A DNA stretch of 30,688 nucleotides from Paucidesulfovibrio sp050251775. GTDB lineage: Bacteria; Desulfobacterota; Desulfovibrionia; Desulfovibrionales; Desulfovibrionaceae. The notes beneath the pieces are model-generated. The model had not been told where the DNA came from. It made no database searches and saw only the letters and a program-made list of their open reading frames with translations. Made by a program: the position numbers and the translations under genes. Below, piece after piece: positions 14,276 to 22,022 of the stretch. Every line of letters begins with the position of its first letter. Position 1 is the stretch's first letter. Location of the stretch: NCBI GenBank assembly GCA_050251775.1, contig JBFWMD010000045.1, forward strand, positions 1-30,688, in the 5' to 3' direction.

Positions 14276-16462
14276 ATGAAGCGTGTCGCAAGTCTCCTCC
14301 TTTTCTGCATTCTGTTCTGCATGGCACTCCCCTGCGCGGCCAGCCCCGCGGACGTGCGCAAAATTCCCGCTCCAGACCTTGTCCGCCAACTCGACGACAA
14401 AAACGAAGAGGTCCGCAACGCGGCCCAGGACGAACTGATCCGCCGCAGCGCGGAAGCCGTACCCGCTCTTGTGGACGCTCTGCGCGGCACGAGCGCCCCC
14501 CTGCGCGGGGCCGCCACTCAACTGCTCTCACGCATCGGTGCGCCCGCTGTTCCCGAACTGGCCCGCGCTCTGGAAGACCAGTCCCGCACGGCGCGCATCC
14601 AGTCCAGCATAGCCTTGGGACTGATGGGCAGCGGCGCTGCGGATGCGGTGCGGCCCCTGGCACGCGCATTGGATGACCACGTGGAGGACGTGCGCGGCAA
14701 TGCGGCAGCGGCTCTTGCGGAAATCGGCGCGGACGCGGCGCAGGCCGCCCCGGAACTGGAGCGCCTGCTCAAGGATCCGAGTCCCTGGGTGCGCCGTAAC
14801 TCGGCCATGGCCCTGGGGCGCATCGGTCCGGGAGCTCGCGACAGCGCCGAGGCCTTGATGCTGGCCATGCGTGAGGACTCCAGCCCCAAGGTCCGCACCG
14901 AGGCGGTGCGCTCCCTGGGCAAGGTGGACCCGGACCTGGACAGCGCCCTGGATGCCCTGAACAGCGTCATTTCCGGCGACAGCACACAGTCGGTTCGCGA
15001 TGCGGCATCGGAAATTGTAAAAATATTTCAATCCAAACAGAAAGAAGATCGTCAGGCATCGGAAAGCGACGATGTTACCTCTTCTGATCCTGGAACCGCC
15101 CCTGCGGAAGGCTCCCCTGTTGCCGACCTCGTGCGCGACCTCGGCAAGGATGAGCCCACGGCGCGCTCCGCTGCGGACCTGATCGTCCACCGGGGCGCGG
15201 ACGCGGCTCCGGCCCTGGCCTGGGCTCTGGACAGCGACGATCCGACCCTGCGACGCCGGGCCGCTGAAACATTGGGACGCCTCGGACCGGACAGTGCCCC
15301 GGCGCGCGCGGCCCTGGCGCGCTCCCTGAGCGATACCGATGCGCGCGTGCGCGAACACGTGGCCCGCGCCCTTGGGAGCATGGGACCGACCGGCCTGCAT
15401 GCGCTCGACGAACTGACCCGCGCCCTGAACGATACCGACCCGCTCGTGCGTGTCGCCGCTGCGAAATCTCTGGCCTCCTTCGGACCGAACGCCGCGCCCG
15501 CCGTGTCCGGGCTTGCCGCCCTGCTTCGACGCGGGCCGGATCAAGCCGTGGAGGCCGGAGCCAGGGCCCTGGGCAACATCGGTCCCAAAGCCGCACAGGC
15601 CGTCAACAACCTGCGGGACGCATTGACCGGAGGCGATCCGGACGCCCGTGCCGCCGCAGCCGAAGCACTCGGCAAAATCGGCCCCATGTCCATGCCGGCC
15701 CTGCCCAACCTGCGCGCCCTGAAAAACGATCCGGTTCGCGCCGTGCGGCAGGCCGCTGAAACAGCCCTGCGCGCCATCGACCCCACCGGAGCCGTGTCCG
15801 ACGCCAGCCTTGCGGATCATTCCCGTACCGCAAACGGCTCCACCACCGCGCTGCCAGACACGCAGGACAACGCCAGTGACTCCGCCAAGAATACAAACGC
15901 AGACACCTGGCCCACCTCCCTTGAAGATCTTGAGCCTGACCCGCGCTACCCCGATTTCGCACCCCAGAAACAGGCCGAGATCAAGTCCGCGTCCCGCCAG
16001 CCACATGCCGAGGCAAAGGCCGAGACAAAGTCCACGCCTGAAGCCTCAAAATCGGCCCGGTCCGAGACCGTCGCACTCCAGTCCGCTACGGATCAGTATT
16101 CCGGCGATGCCCAAAACAGGGATTACGTGCAGGCTCGGCAACTCCTGGCCGCCAGACGCTATGCGGAAGCGGCTGCCCCTTTGCTCCGGGCCGCTGAAGA
16201 CGACCACTCCCCCTCCCAGGTGCTGCTCGGCGAGCTGAACCGCGACGGAAAACTCGGTGTTCCGGACAACGAGCAGGCCCTGCGCTGGTTCCGCCGGGCC
16301 TCGGCCCTGGGCGACGCCGCCGGGTATTACAACATGGGCTGGATGTATGAGCACGGACTCGGCGTGGACAAGAATGCCGACACAGCCCTGCGCTGGTATG
16401 ATCGGGCCGTCAAACGCGGATACCGCGGGGCACGCGACCGCGCCAACGCCTTGCGCCACTGA
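14276..16462 (+). CDS. Exported HEAT-repeat / Sel1-repeat protein
   Basis: This encodes 728 residues with a signal peptide (LLLFCILFCMALPCAAS). Residues about 30-265 and 285-505 are two arrays of PBS-lyase-type HEAT repeats, with units such as ARIQSSIALGLMGSGA, VRRNSAMALGRIGPGA and VREHVARALGSMGPTG. A charged spacer splits the arrays (about 250-280). A polar, low-complexity linker (about 510-620) leads to two or three Sel1 repeats (about 625-728; NEQALRWFRRASALGDAAGY, MYEHGLGVDKNADTALRWY). Such solenoids bind proteins. It starts 3 bp after the previous stop, so it is probably translationally coupled, and it is followed at 12 bp by the twin-CX3C gene. Confidence 0.88.
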   Translation: MKRVASLLLFCILFCMALPCAASPADVRKIPAPDLVRQLDDKNEEVRNAAQDELIRRSAEAVPALVDALRGTSAPLRGAATQLLSRIGAPAVPELARALEDQSRTARIQSSIALGLMGSGAADAVRPLARALDDHVEDVRGNAAAALAEIGADAAQAAPELERLLKDPSPWVRRNSAMALGRIGPGARDSAEALMLAMREDSSPKVRTEAVRSLGKVDPDLDSALDALNSVISGDSTQSVRDAASEIVKIFQSKQKEDRQASESDDVTSSDPGTAPAEGSPVADLVRDLGKDEPTARSAADLIVHRGADAAPALAWALDSDDPTLRRRAAETLGRLGPDSAPARAALARSLSDTDARVREHVARALGSMGPTGLHALDELTRALNDTDPLVRVAAAKSLASFGPNAAPAVSGLAALLRRGPDQAVEAGARALGNIGPKAAQAVNNLRDALTGGDPDARAAAAEALGKIGPMSMPALPNLRALKNDPVRAVRQAAETALRAIDPTGAVSDASLADHSRTANGSTTALPDTQDNASDSAKNTNADTWPTSLEDLEPDPRYPDFAPQKQAEIKSASRQPHAEAKAETKSTPEASKSARSETVALQSATDQYSGDAQNRDYVQARQLLAARRYAEAAAPLLRAAEDDHSPSQVLLGELNRDGKLGVPDNEQALRWFRRASALGDAAGYYNMGWMYEHGLGVDKNADTALRWYDRAVKRGYRGARDRANALRH

Positions 16463-16474
16463 ACGGAGAAAGCC

Positions 16475-16780
16475 ATGCGACTGCTACCCTTTATTTTCAC
16501 TCTTGCACTGCTTCTGATCCCGGCCCTTGCCCTTGGAGCCAGCTTTCCCAATGCGCGCTGGAAGGCCGAGGAACAGAAGTGCATCGCGGCCTGCCCCGCG
16601 TTCCCACGCTTCGCGGGCATCGAAACCGATGCCCAGTATCAGCGGCGCATCAAGGCCGAAAACGCCTACAACAAATGCTACGGCGCCTGCACCAAGCAGT
16701 ACGAAGACCGTGTGCGGCTCCGCTATCAGAGCCACGACGACGGCAGCCAGGGGTATAACCGCAGGAATGGCGGGAAGTAG
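16475..16780 (+). CDS. Small exported twin-CX3C protein, paralogue B
   Basis: This encodes 101 residues with GGAG before the ATG. The signal peptide ends near LALGAS. The mature part has CIAAC (36-40) and CYGAC (68-72), 27 residues apart, in a predicted helical hairpin, then a basic polar tail (GSQGYNRRNGGK). It is a clear paralogue of the minus-strand gene at 12986: same CIAACP block, same A-E-x-A-Y-N-K-C helix. The two copies point outward from the membrane-anchored/HEAT-Sel1 gene pair. Function unknown. Confidence 0.75.
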   Translation: MRLLPFIFTLALLLIPALALGASFPNARWKAEEQKCIAACPAFPRFAGIETDAQYQRRIKAENAYNKCYGACTKQYEDRVRLRYQSHDDGSQGYNRRNGGK

Positions 16781-16824
16781 GCGGGAAGAGAAAGGCATGC
16801 CAGAGGCGAAATCAAATCATTCTA

Positions 16825-17259
16825 TTAGCCGGCGTGTGCTCTGGCCCAGCGTTCGATGTCGTGTGCGGACATGGCTCCGGACTGTCGGGCGATTTCCTTT
16901 CCATTGCGGAAGAGCGCCAGGGTGGGGATGGACTGGATGCCAAGTCGTGCTGCCAGGGCTTGTTCCGTTTCGGTATTGACCTTGAGCAGACGCATGTGCG
17001 GGTGCAGCAGCCGGGCGGCTTCCGCGAACTGGGGAGCCATGCTCCGGCAGGGTCCGCACCAGGGAGCCCAGAAATCCACAAGCACGGGGACATCCGAGCG
17101 GGCGATCTGCTTGAGGAAGAGATTTTCATTGGCCTCGATGGGCTGGGCCTTAAACACGGGCTGTCCGCACTTGCCGCAGACGGCCTGGTCCGTGCGGGAG
17201 AGCTCCACACGGTTCACCGCGCCGCAGGCCGGGCAGACAAGATGGATGGATTCGCTCAT
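16825..17259 (-). CDS. trxC: Thioredoxin 2-type protein (TrxC-like)
   Basis: This encodes 144 residues from the ATG at 17259, preceded by AAGGAG. The N-terminal zinc ribbon has CPACG (C9, C12) and CGKCG (C28, C31), as in E. coli TrxC. The thioredoxin fold follows with FWAPWCGPC (C68, C71) and the cis-Pro segment IQSIPTLALF. It is a cytoplasmic disulphide reductase; zinc-ribbon thioredoxins are linked to oxidative stress and are redox- and zinc-sensitive. It is 66 bp downstream of the DUF6941 gene on the same strand, so cotranscription with ADH synthase is possible. Confidence 0.93.
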   Translation of the reverse strand: MSESIHLVCPACGAVNRVELSRTDQAVCGKCGQPVFKAQPIEANENLFLKQIARSDVPVLVDFWAPWCGPCRSMAPQFAEAARLLHPHMRLLKVNTETEQALAARLGIQSIPTLALFRNGKEIARQSGAMSAHDIERWARAHAG

Positions 17260-17325
17260 GGGCAAGTCTCCTTGTTCCGCATGAGGTAAGCACGCTTTTG
17301 CTCCTGGCAAGATGTCTTGCGGCGC

Positions 17326-17748
17326 TCAGCTCCTGGTCGGCGCGGAGTCCTGCTGCTGGACAAAGATATACAGCGGCAGTTCCTTGACCACTTCGCGCGC
17401 TTCGCTCTGTTGCGCGGCCAGAACGATGCGGTGTCTTCCTTCCTGGGTGACGTTCAGGCCGGGCAGCCGGAAATTGACCTTGTGCAGGGACGCGTTGTTG
17501 GGCTGCACCGTATTGACGCCCAGGGGGCGGGACTCGCCATCCGGCCCCACAAGACTGAGGCCCAGGGTAAAGGACTGATCCTGACCGGGAACGGTTTCCC
17601 AGAGTGTGGCGATGAAGCAGGGCGGGACCGCCGCGGGCAGGCTGCGCACGGTTCCGTGCTCAAAGGCACGAATGAAGGAGGCGGAGCCGGACTCGCGGTC
17701 CACGATCACGTCGCTGCACAGCAGGGCGTAGACGAGCTTGGGGAGCAT
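17326..17748 (-). CDS. DUF6941-like protein
   Basis: This encodes 140 residues from the ATG at 17748, chosen because AAGGAGAAAC sits directly before it. The N-terminal sequence LPKLVYALLCSDVIVDRESG followed by SFIRAFEHGTV matches my recollection of the DUF6941 family, small beta-sandwich proteins of unknown role that often occur as single genes. No signal peptide or membrane segment; cytoplasmic. It starts 17 bp after the ADH synthase stop and so is likely in its operon. The link to aromatic biosynthesis is positional only. Confidence 0.75.
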   Translation of the reverse strand: MLPKLVYALLCSDVIVDRESGSASFIRAFEHGTVRSLPAAVPPCFIATLWETVPGQDQSFTLGLSLVGPDGESRPLGVNTVQPNNASLHKVNFRLPGLNVTQEGRHRIVLAAQQSEAREVVKELPLYIFVQQQDSAPTRS

Positions 17749-17765
17749 GTTTCTCCTTATGTTTG

Positions 17766-18563
17766 TCAATTATCTAAAATGCGCAGTGCTTCTTCTACGG
17801 ATGAGCTCTCATGCACGATGGCGTTGAGCGCCTGCACGAGTCGGGTCGGGTTTTCATGCTGGAAAACGTTGCGACCCACGGAAAGGCCCGCGCCTCCGGC
17901 CATCAGCGAATTCTTGACCATTTCCAGCAGGTCGCGCGTGGAGTCGAGCTTTTCTCCGCCCGCGATGACCACGGGCACGCAGCAGCTTTCCGTGACGCGC
18001 AGGAAGGAGTCGGGGTCGCCGGTGTAGTTGACCTTGACCACGTCCGCGCCGAGTTCCATGCCCACCCGGGCGCAGTGCGCCACCACGTCGGGCGCGTATT
18101 CATTTTTGATCTTGGGTCCGCGCGCATAGACCATGGCCAGCAGGGGCATGCCCCAATAGTCGGCCCGCTCCGCTGTGCGCCCCAGCTGTTCAAGCATCAG
18201 GGATTCGTTGTCGTCGCCAATGTTCACATGAACGCTCACGCCATCTGCGCCGAGGCGCATGGCTTCTTCCACCGTGGTTACCAGTGCCTTGCGATTCGGA
18301 AAGGGGGAAAGGGTTGTGCTGGCGGAAAGATGCACGATCAGACCGAAATCCTTGCCTTCGGAACGGTGTCCGCAGGCCACACAGCCCTTGTGGACCAGTC
18401 CGGCATTGGCTCCGCCATTGACGAGTTTGGTCACGATGTCGCGGATGTCTTCGAGCCCCTTGATGGGACCGACCGTGACACCGTGGTCCATGGGCACGAT
18501 GATGGTACGGCGGGTGTTGCGGTTGAAGATGCGGTCAAGGCGGAGGGCTTTCCCCGTGTTCAT
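17766..18563 (-). CDS. 2-amino-3,7-dideoxy-D-threo-hept-6-ulosonate (ADH) synthase
   Basis: This encodes 265 residues, normal for the class I DhnA-type aldolase family. Visible hallmarks: MDHGVT (Asp about 26), VHVNIGDD, MVYARGP (Tyr about 146) and the Schiff-base Lys in VVKVNYTGD (about 177), then IAGGEK and GGAGLSVGRN for phosphate. The enzyme condenses a hexulose phosphate with aspartate semialdehyde to start the DAHP-independent route to 3-dehydroquinate, known in methanogens and also used by Desulfovibrio. The partner dehydroquinate synthase II is not in the window. A fructose-bisphosphate aldolase of the same family is the alternative. Ribosome site AAGGAG. Confidence 0.85.
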   Translation of the reverse strand: MNTGKALRLDRIFNRNTRRTIIVPMDHGVTVGPIKGLEDIRDIVTKLVNGGANAGLVHKGCVACGHRSEGKDFGLIVHLSASTTLSPFPNRKALVTTVEEAMRLGADGVSVHVNIGDDNESLMLEQLGRTAERADYWGMPLLAMVYARGPKIKNEYAPDVVAHCARVGMELGADVVKVNYTGDPDSFLRVTESCCVPVVIAGGEKLDSTRDLLEMVKNSLMAGGAGLSVGRNVFQHENPTRLVQALNAIVHESSSVEEALRILDN

Positions 18564-18648
18564 GTTGCGGCTCCTTGTGAAGAGTGGATGACCAGGTGGT
18601 CACCACTTCTGTTTACCCCAAGTCCCGACGATGCGCCAGTGGCTCTCG

Positions 18649-19398
18649 CTACTTGCGGGTCATGTCGCTCCAGGCCCAGACCACCTTGCCCACGATGGCG
18701 CGGCTGATGTCCCCGCCGTAATCGCGGCCCAGGCGGTAAACCATGGGCGGAAATTCCTTGCTGTTGTCCGAGTAGAAGATCAGCTCCATGTCCTCGGCGG
18801 TCTTGTGCGTGGAGACGCGTTTGACCATGGCCCCGGCATCATCCCCGCCCGGTTCGCTCACGAGCATGATCTTTCCGGCCGGAACGGGATCGCGTTCGTT
18901 GCGGTCCACGAGCACGATGTCTCCGGGGTGCAGGGTCGGAACCATGGACTGTTCGCTCTTTCCGATCTGCACGGCGACCATGTTCGTGCGGAAGCGCACG
19001 GCTTCATGATGACGCCAGACCAGCACCCAGCCGTCGATGCGGTCGTCGGGGATGATCCCCGGACCAGCGGCCACAGGAGAGGAGGCCAATGGCACGGCGA
19101 TGTAGTCCTCGGATGCGGGAGGTGCGGCCGCGCGGCCCACCTGCGACCGTTCCGGCGTCACGAAACAGACCTCCCGCGAGGCGTCCGCCGGATCGTCCGG
19201 AAAGGCGATGCGCGCGCCCAGCTTGTCCAGGATACGCCCGAGGGAGTCCACGGTCAGCCCGCGTTCGCCCGACAGGAAACGATTCAACTGGGAGGGGTCC
19301 ACTTCCAGGGAATCCGCCATGCGCTTCTTGTTCGGAAAACAGCCACCCTGTCCCACGAGGCCGTTGAGCCGGTTGCGCAGATCATCCGTAAAGCCCAT
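18649..19398 (-). CDS. LexA/CI-type repressor with S24 peptidase domain
   Basis: This encodes 249 residues with GAGGAGGG before the ATG. The N-terminal helix-turn-helix (about residues 20-60: KKRMADSLEVDPSQLNRFLS) is Cro/CI-like. The C-terminal domain is S24: SMVPTLHPGDIVLVDR with Ser151 and Lys193 in GAMVKRVSTH. An Ala-Gly pair at 111-112, about 40 residues before the Ser, is placed like a LexA-type self-cleavage site. So DNA damage could switch it off through RecA; this is inference from the family. It is divergent from a DUF5675/HTH gene pair, and candidate operators TTAGACAAAA lie on both sides of the gap. It is probably the repressor of a phage-like element. Confidence 0.88.
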   Translation of the reverse strand: MGFTDDLRNRLNGLVGQGGCFPNKKRMADSLEVDPSQLNRFLSGERGLTVDSLGRILDKLGARIAFPDDPADASREVCFVTPERSQVGRAAAPPASEDYIAVPLASSPVAAGPGIIPDDRIDGWVLVWRHHEAVRFRTNMVAVQIGKSEQSMVPTLHPGDIVLVDRNERDPVPAGKIMLVSEPGGDDAGAMVKRVSTHKTAEDMELIFYSDNSKEFPPMVYRLGRDYGGDISRAIVGKVVWAWSDMTRK

Positions 19399-19442
19399 CC
19401 CTCCTCCTCTGTTGTCCGATTGCTCTCGTCCCTTTTGATCTG

Positions 19443-19470
19443 AATATACTGGTTATTGGACTTTTGTCTA
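19443..19470 (-). promoter_or_regulatory. Candidate promoter of the S24 repressor gene
   Basis: Read on the minus strand: TAGACA (19470-19465), a 16-bp spacer and TATATT (19448-19443). The -35 box is inside the operator-like sequence at 19455-19472, which would allow autorepression. Both boxes are imperfect. Confidence 0.45.
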
Positions 19471-19472
19471 AT
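19455..19472. promoter_or_regulatory. Operator-like inverted repeat, repressor side
   Basis: ATTGGAC and GTCTAAT face each other across TTTT, with one mismatch. On the minus strand this reads ATTAGACAAAAGTCC. Ten of its bases (TTAGACAAAA) recur on the plus strand at 19599-19608. A TGACAAT/ATTGTCA inverted repeat lies further into the gap (about 19479-19508). Confidence 0.5.
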
Positions 19473-19598
19473 GCTTATTGACAATTCATGTTGACATTGT
19501 GATTGTCATTTGGCTATTGATGAGTCGCGAGCCGCGCTTCCCCCATCCGAAGGAGACCCTGCTCACCCTACATAGTTACTTACCTATATTTTATAGAC

Positions 19599-19611
19599 TT
19601 AGACAAAACTT
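19599..19611 (+). promoter_or_regulatory. Operator-like sequence, DUF5675 side
   Basis: TTAGACAAAACTT shares ten consecutive bases with the repressor-side site. It sits 12 bp before the ribosome site of the DUF5675 gene and just after AT-rich TATATT and TATAGA. This is a suitable place for repression of the rightward unit. Confidence 0.45.
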
Positions 19612-19634
19612 ATCAACAAATGAAGGAGGATGTC

Positions 19635-20033
19635 ATGGAACTTGAACTGGTACGAGTGGAGAGTTCGGAGGACGGCGTATTCGGCGTGTTGCGCAACCAG
19701 GGTCGGGTCGTCTGTTGTACGCTTGAACCCCAAGATTTAGACAATCGTCAATTCACATCCTGCATCCCGCTGGGGTGCTACCCCTGCCGGCGGACACGCT
19801 CGCCCCGTTTCGGGGAAACCTTTGAAGTCTGCTCCGTACCTGAGCGGAAGCACATTCTTTTCCATGCCGGAAATACCTGCCAGGACACCAGCGGCTGCAT
19901 TCTGCTCGGGCAGGGGGTTGGCATGCTCGGCGGCGTGCGCGGCATCACGAACTCCCGGGCCGCCCTGGCCGGATTCCTGGGCATTCTGGAAGGGCGGGAA
20001 CAGGTGCGTTTGACTGTTCGGGACGCGGGGTAA
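19635..20033 (+). CDS. DUF5675 family protein (phage-associated)
   Basis: This encodes 132 residues. The ATG at 19635 is preferred over the one at 19620 because AAGGAGGA lies between them at correct spacing. The sequence has the DUF5675 pattern: GVFGVLRNQGRVVCCTLEP, a CIPLGCYPCRR turn, FHAGNTCQDTSGCILLGQ and a terminal helix. The GNxxxDTxGCILxG block with H is shared with L,D-transpeptidase-like or lysozyme-neighbour proteins of phages. Role unsettled; a cell-wall or lysis role is often presumed. It is the first gene of a unit facing the S24 repressor. Confidence 0.85.
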   Translation: MELELVRVESSEDGVFGVLRNQGRVVCCTLEPQDLDNRQFTSCIPLGCYPCRRTRSPRFGETFEVCSVPERKHILFHAGNTCQDTSGCILLGQGVGMLGGVRGITNSRAALAGFLGILEGREQVRLTVRDAG

Positions 20034-20040
20034 GGTGCAA

Positions 20041-20262
20041 ATGGTTGATAGAATCTGCCTCAAGGGAGCCAAGGCCATTTGCATGGCCGTGGGTGAAAAC
20101 CCCAAGGAGATCGTTCGCCTTGTTCGCGAAAAGGGCCTTCCGGCCTGGAAGCGGGAAAACCGGGGGTCCTGGCGCGCGTTGCCCGAGGATCTCAGCCGCT
20201 GGTTGCGCGACCAGCGCAATCGACATATCGACCCGGTCAGTTGCGGTGATCTCCGCCTTTAA
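20041..20262 (+). CDS. Small helix-turn-helix protein (phage-type)
   Basis: This encodes 73 residues from the ATG at 20041 (a GTG two codons earlier is possible), with GGGGTAAGG just before it, inside the end of the DUF5675 gene. The pattern KAICMAVGENPKEIVRLVRE followed by GLPAWKRENRGSWRALPEDL is that of winged-helix HTH_17/excisionase or Nu1-type DNA-binding proteins, where helix 2 is followed by a beta wing. In phages such proteins often stand next to terminase or control genes. It is cotranscribed with DUF5675 and followed by a terminator. Confidence 0.75.
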   Translation: MVDRICLKGAKAICMAVGENPKEIVRLVREKGLPAWKRENRGSWRALPEDLSRWLRDQRNRHIDPVSCGDLRL

Positions 20263-20297
20263 GGCAAAACACCTGTATTGCGCTTTCGCCGCTGGGC

Positions 20298-20349
20298 AAC
20301 GGACCCTGGAATAGCTGTGCCGTTCTTCGGGTCCGTTTTCGCTCCTCTT
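20298..20349 (+). terminator. Terminator of the DUF5675-HTH unit
   Basis: AACGGACCC pairs with GGGTCCGTT across a 32-nt loop and is followed by TTC after a T4 run. It lies 36 bp after the HTH stop codon. Confidence 0.6.
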
Positions 20350-20371
20350 CGGAAGCACGTTTTGGAGGTCT

Positions 20372-21457
20372 TCATGTCCAGTTGGTCAAGGCCCTGCGGA
20401 CCATTTCCGGGGCGATGTTCTGAAGAGGGAGCACCTCGCGCACCCCGCCGAGCTTGATGGCTTCCTTGGGCATGCCGAAAACCACGGAAGTGGCCTCGTC
20501 CTGGGCAATGGTCCAGCCGCCCGCCTCGAACAGCTCCAGCATGCCCTTGGCTCCGTCGTCGCCCATGCCGGTCATGATCGCGGCCACCGCGTTCTTACCT
20601 GCATATTGCGCTGCGGAGCGAAAGAGCACGTCCACGGAAGGTCGGTGCCGCGAGACCAGTGGGCCGTCCTTGATTTGCACGTAGTAGCGCGCGCCGGCCC
20701 GCTTGAGCAGCATGTGCTTATTGCCCGGAGCGATCAGAGCCTGTCCCCGCAGCATGGTGTCATTGTCCTCGGCTTCCTTGACCGTGATCCGGCAGATCTG
20801 GTTCAGACGCTCGGAAAATCGGGCCGTGAAGCCTTCTGGCATGTGCTGGACAATGGCCACGGCCGGGCAGTCCAACGGCAGGGCCTGAAGAAATTGCGAC
20901 AGGGCCTCTGTCCCGCCCGTGCTCGCGCCCACCACCATCATTTTTTCCGTGGTCGAGATGGTGTAGCTCTTGCTTTTGGCAATGACCACATCCGCACTCA
21001 GCTTGGGCCGCACCTTGACTTCGGCTGCCGAGAAGATGGCCCGCTTGCGAGGCTGGACCCTGGCCGCAGCCCTGACCACGTCGCACAGCCGGATGCGGGA
21101 TTCCTCGAGGAACTTCTTTGTACCCACTTTGGGCTTGGTCACGATGTCAACAGCGCCGTATTCAAGAGCCTTGAGCGCATTGTCGCTGCCGTCCTGGGCC
21201 ATGGACGAACAGATGATCACCGGAATGGGGTGCTGGGTCATAATCTTGCGCAGGAAGGTCAGCCCATCCATGCGCGGCATCTCGATATCAAGCGTGATCA
21301 CGTCCGGCACTTCCTGGCGCAGACGCTCCGCCGCAACATAGGGATCCGCAGCCGTACCCATGACCTCAATGTCCGGGTCCGACTCCAGTATCTCCGTCAT
21401 GGTCTGACGCACAAGGGCTTGATCGTCCACCACGAGAACACGAATTTTCTTGCTCAT
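20372..21457 (-). CDS. cheB: Chemotaxis protein-glutamate methylesterase/deamidase CheB
   Basis: This encodes 361 residues, a standard length. An N-terminal receiver (VLVVDDQALVRQTM, phosphorylated Asp57 in ITLDIEMPRMDG, VDIVTKPKV) is joined to a C-terminal esterase domain: GASTGGTEAL (Ser179), QHMPEGFT (His205) and MTGMGDDGAKGM (Asp301). It removes methyl groups from, or deamidates, chemoreceptor glutamates. No CheR, CheA, CheW or receptor gene is next to it. So it is a stand-alone copy here; a role in a non-motility chemosensory system is possible. It has an AGGGGGC site before the ATG. Confidence 0.96.
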   Translation of the reverse strand: MSKKIRVLVVDDQALVRQTMTEILESDPDIEVMGTAADPYVAAERLRQEVPDVITLDIEMPRMDGLTFLRKIMTQHPIPVIICSSMAQDGSDNALKALEYGAVDIVTKPKVGTKKFLEESRIRLCDVVRAAARVQPRKRAIFSAAEVKVRPKLSADVVIAKSKSYTISTTEKMMVVGASTGGTEALSQFLQALPLDCPAVAIVQHMPEGFTARFSERLNQICRITVKEAEDNDTMLRGQALIAPGNKHMLLKRAGARYYVQIKDGPLVSRHRPSVDVLFRSAAQYAGKNAVAAIMTGMGDDGAKGMLELFEAGGWTIAQDEATSVVFGMPKEAIKLGGVREVLPLQNIAPEMVRRALTNWT

Positions 21458-21541
21458 GCCCCCTGCCTTTTTGGGCGGTGCATAGGAATGGATGTTGGCA
21501 TAATGAGGTATTACGAGGTTTGGCGCAAGAGGCGGGAGAAA

Positions 21542-21841
21542 TCAGGGTTGTACTTTCAGGGAGACGATCACATCCGTGGCCGCCTCCTCCATGTGCCGGG
21601 TCAGCGTCTTATATCCGGCGTGGGAAAAACGCAGCGTTGTGGTTCCAGCCGAGGAAATGGCCAGCGTAAAGCGCCCGTCCTTGCCTGTGACCGCGCTTTG
21701 TCCGGATTCCAGTGCCTCCACCCGGACCCCGGCGAGGGGGCCGCTCTGACCCACGACAACCCCGGACACCGTGCCTCCACCCAAAGCGGGTGTGCAGAGC
21801 AGCAGCACGAGCAGAAGAGCGGACAGAACCTGTTTACGCAC
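21542..21841 (-). CDS. Small exported protein with carboxypeptidase-regulatory-like fold
   Basis: This encodes 99 residues from a GTG at 21841, with GAGAGG before it. The signal peptide (VLSALLLVLLLCTPALG) is followed by one beta-sandwich of the CarboxypepD_reg type: TVSGVVVGQSGPLAGVRVEA, SAVTGKDGRFTLAI, TTTLRFSHAGYKT and a final strand. These domains serve as protein-binding or stalk modules. A stand-alone one is less common. It lies between cheB (same strand, downstream) and a divergent lipoprotein gene. Confidence 0.78.
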   Translation of the reverse strand: MRKQVLSALLLVLLLCTPALGGGTVSGVVVGQSGPLAGVRVEALESGQSAVTGKDGRFTLAISSAGTTTLRFSHAGYKTLTRHMEEAATDVIVSLKVQP

Positions 21842-22022
21842 GAAAACCTCTCAGCTGAAAATCACAGTGAAGCCCATACCCAGGCTCATACACAAATTCC
21901 TGCGGCCAGCCAATGCCCGGAAGGACCTCTCCGGCAGCCTTCCGAGACCTGTTCACATTTTTCCCATGCCGGAGTATTGCCTTGTGCGGGCACGGCTCAA
22001 GAACAACCAAGGAGATCAGCGC

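Noticed and set aside
14528..16006. Minus-strand open frame opposite the HEAT-Sel1 gene
   Set aside because: It is a shadow of the repeat codons; the plus-strand frame has the signal peptide and repeat motifs.
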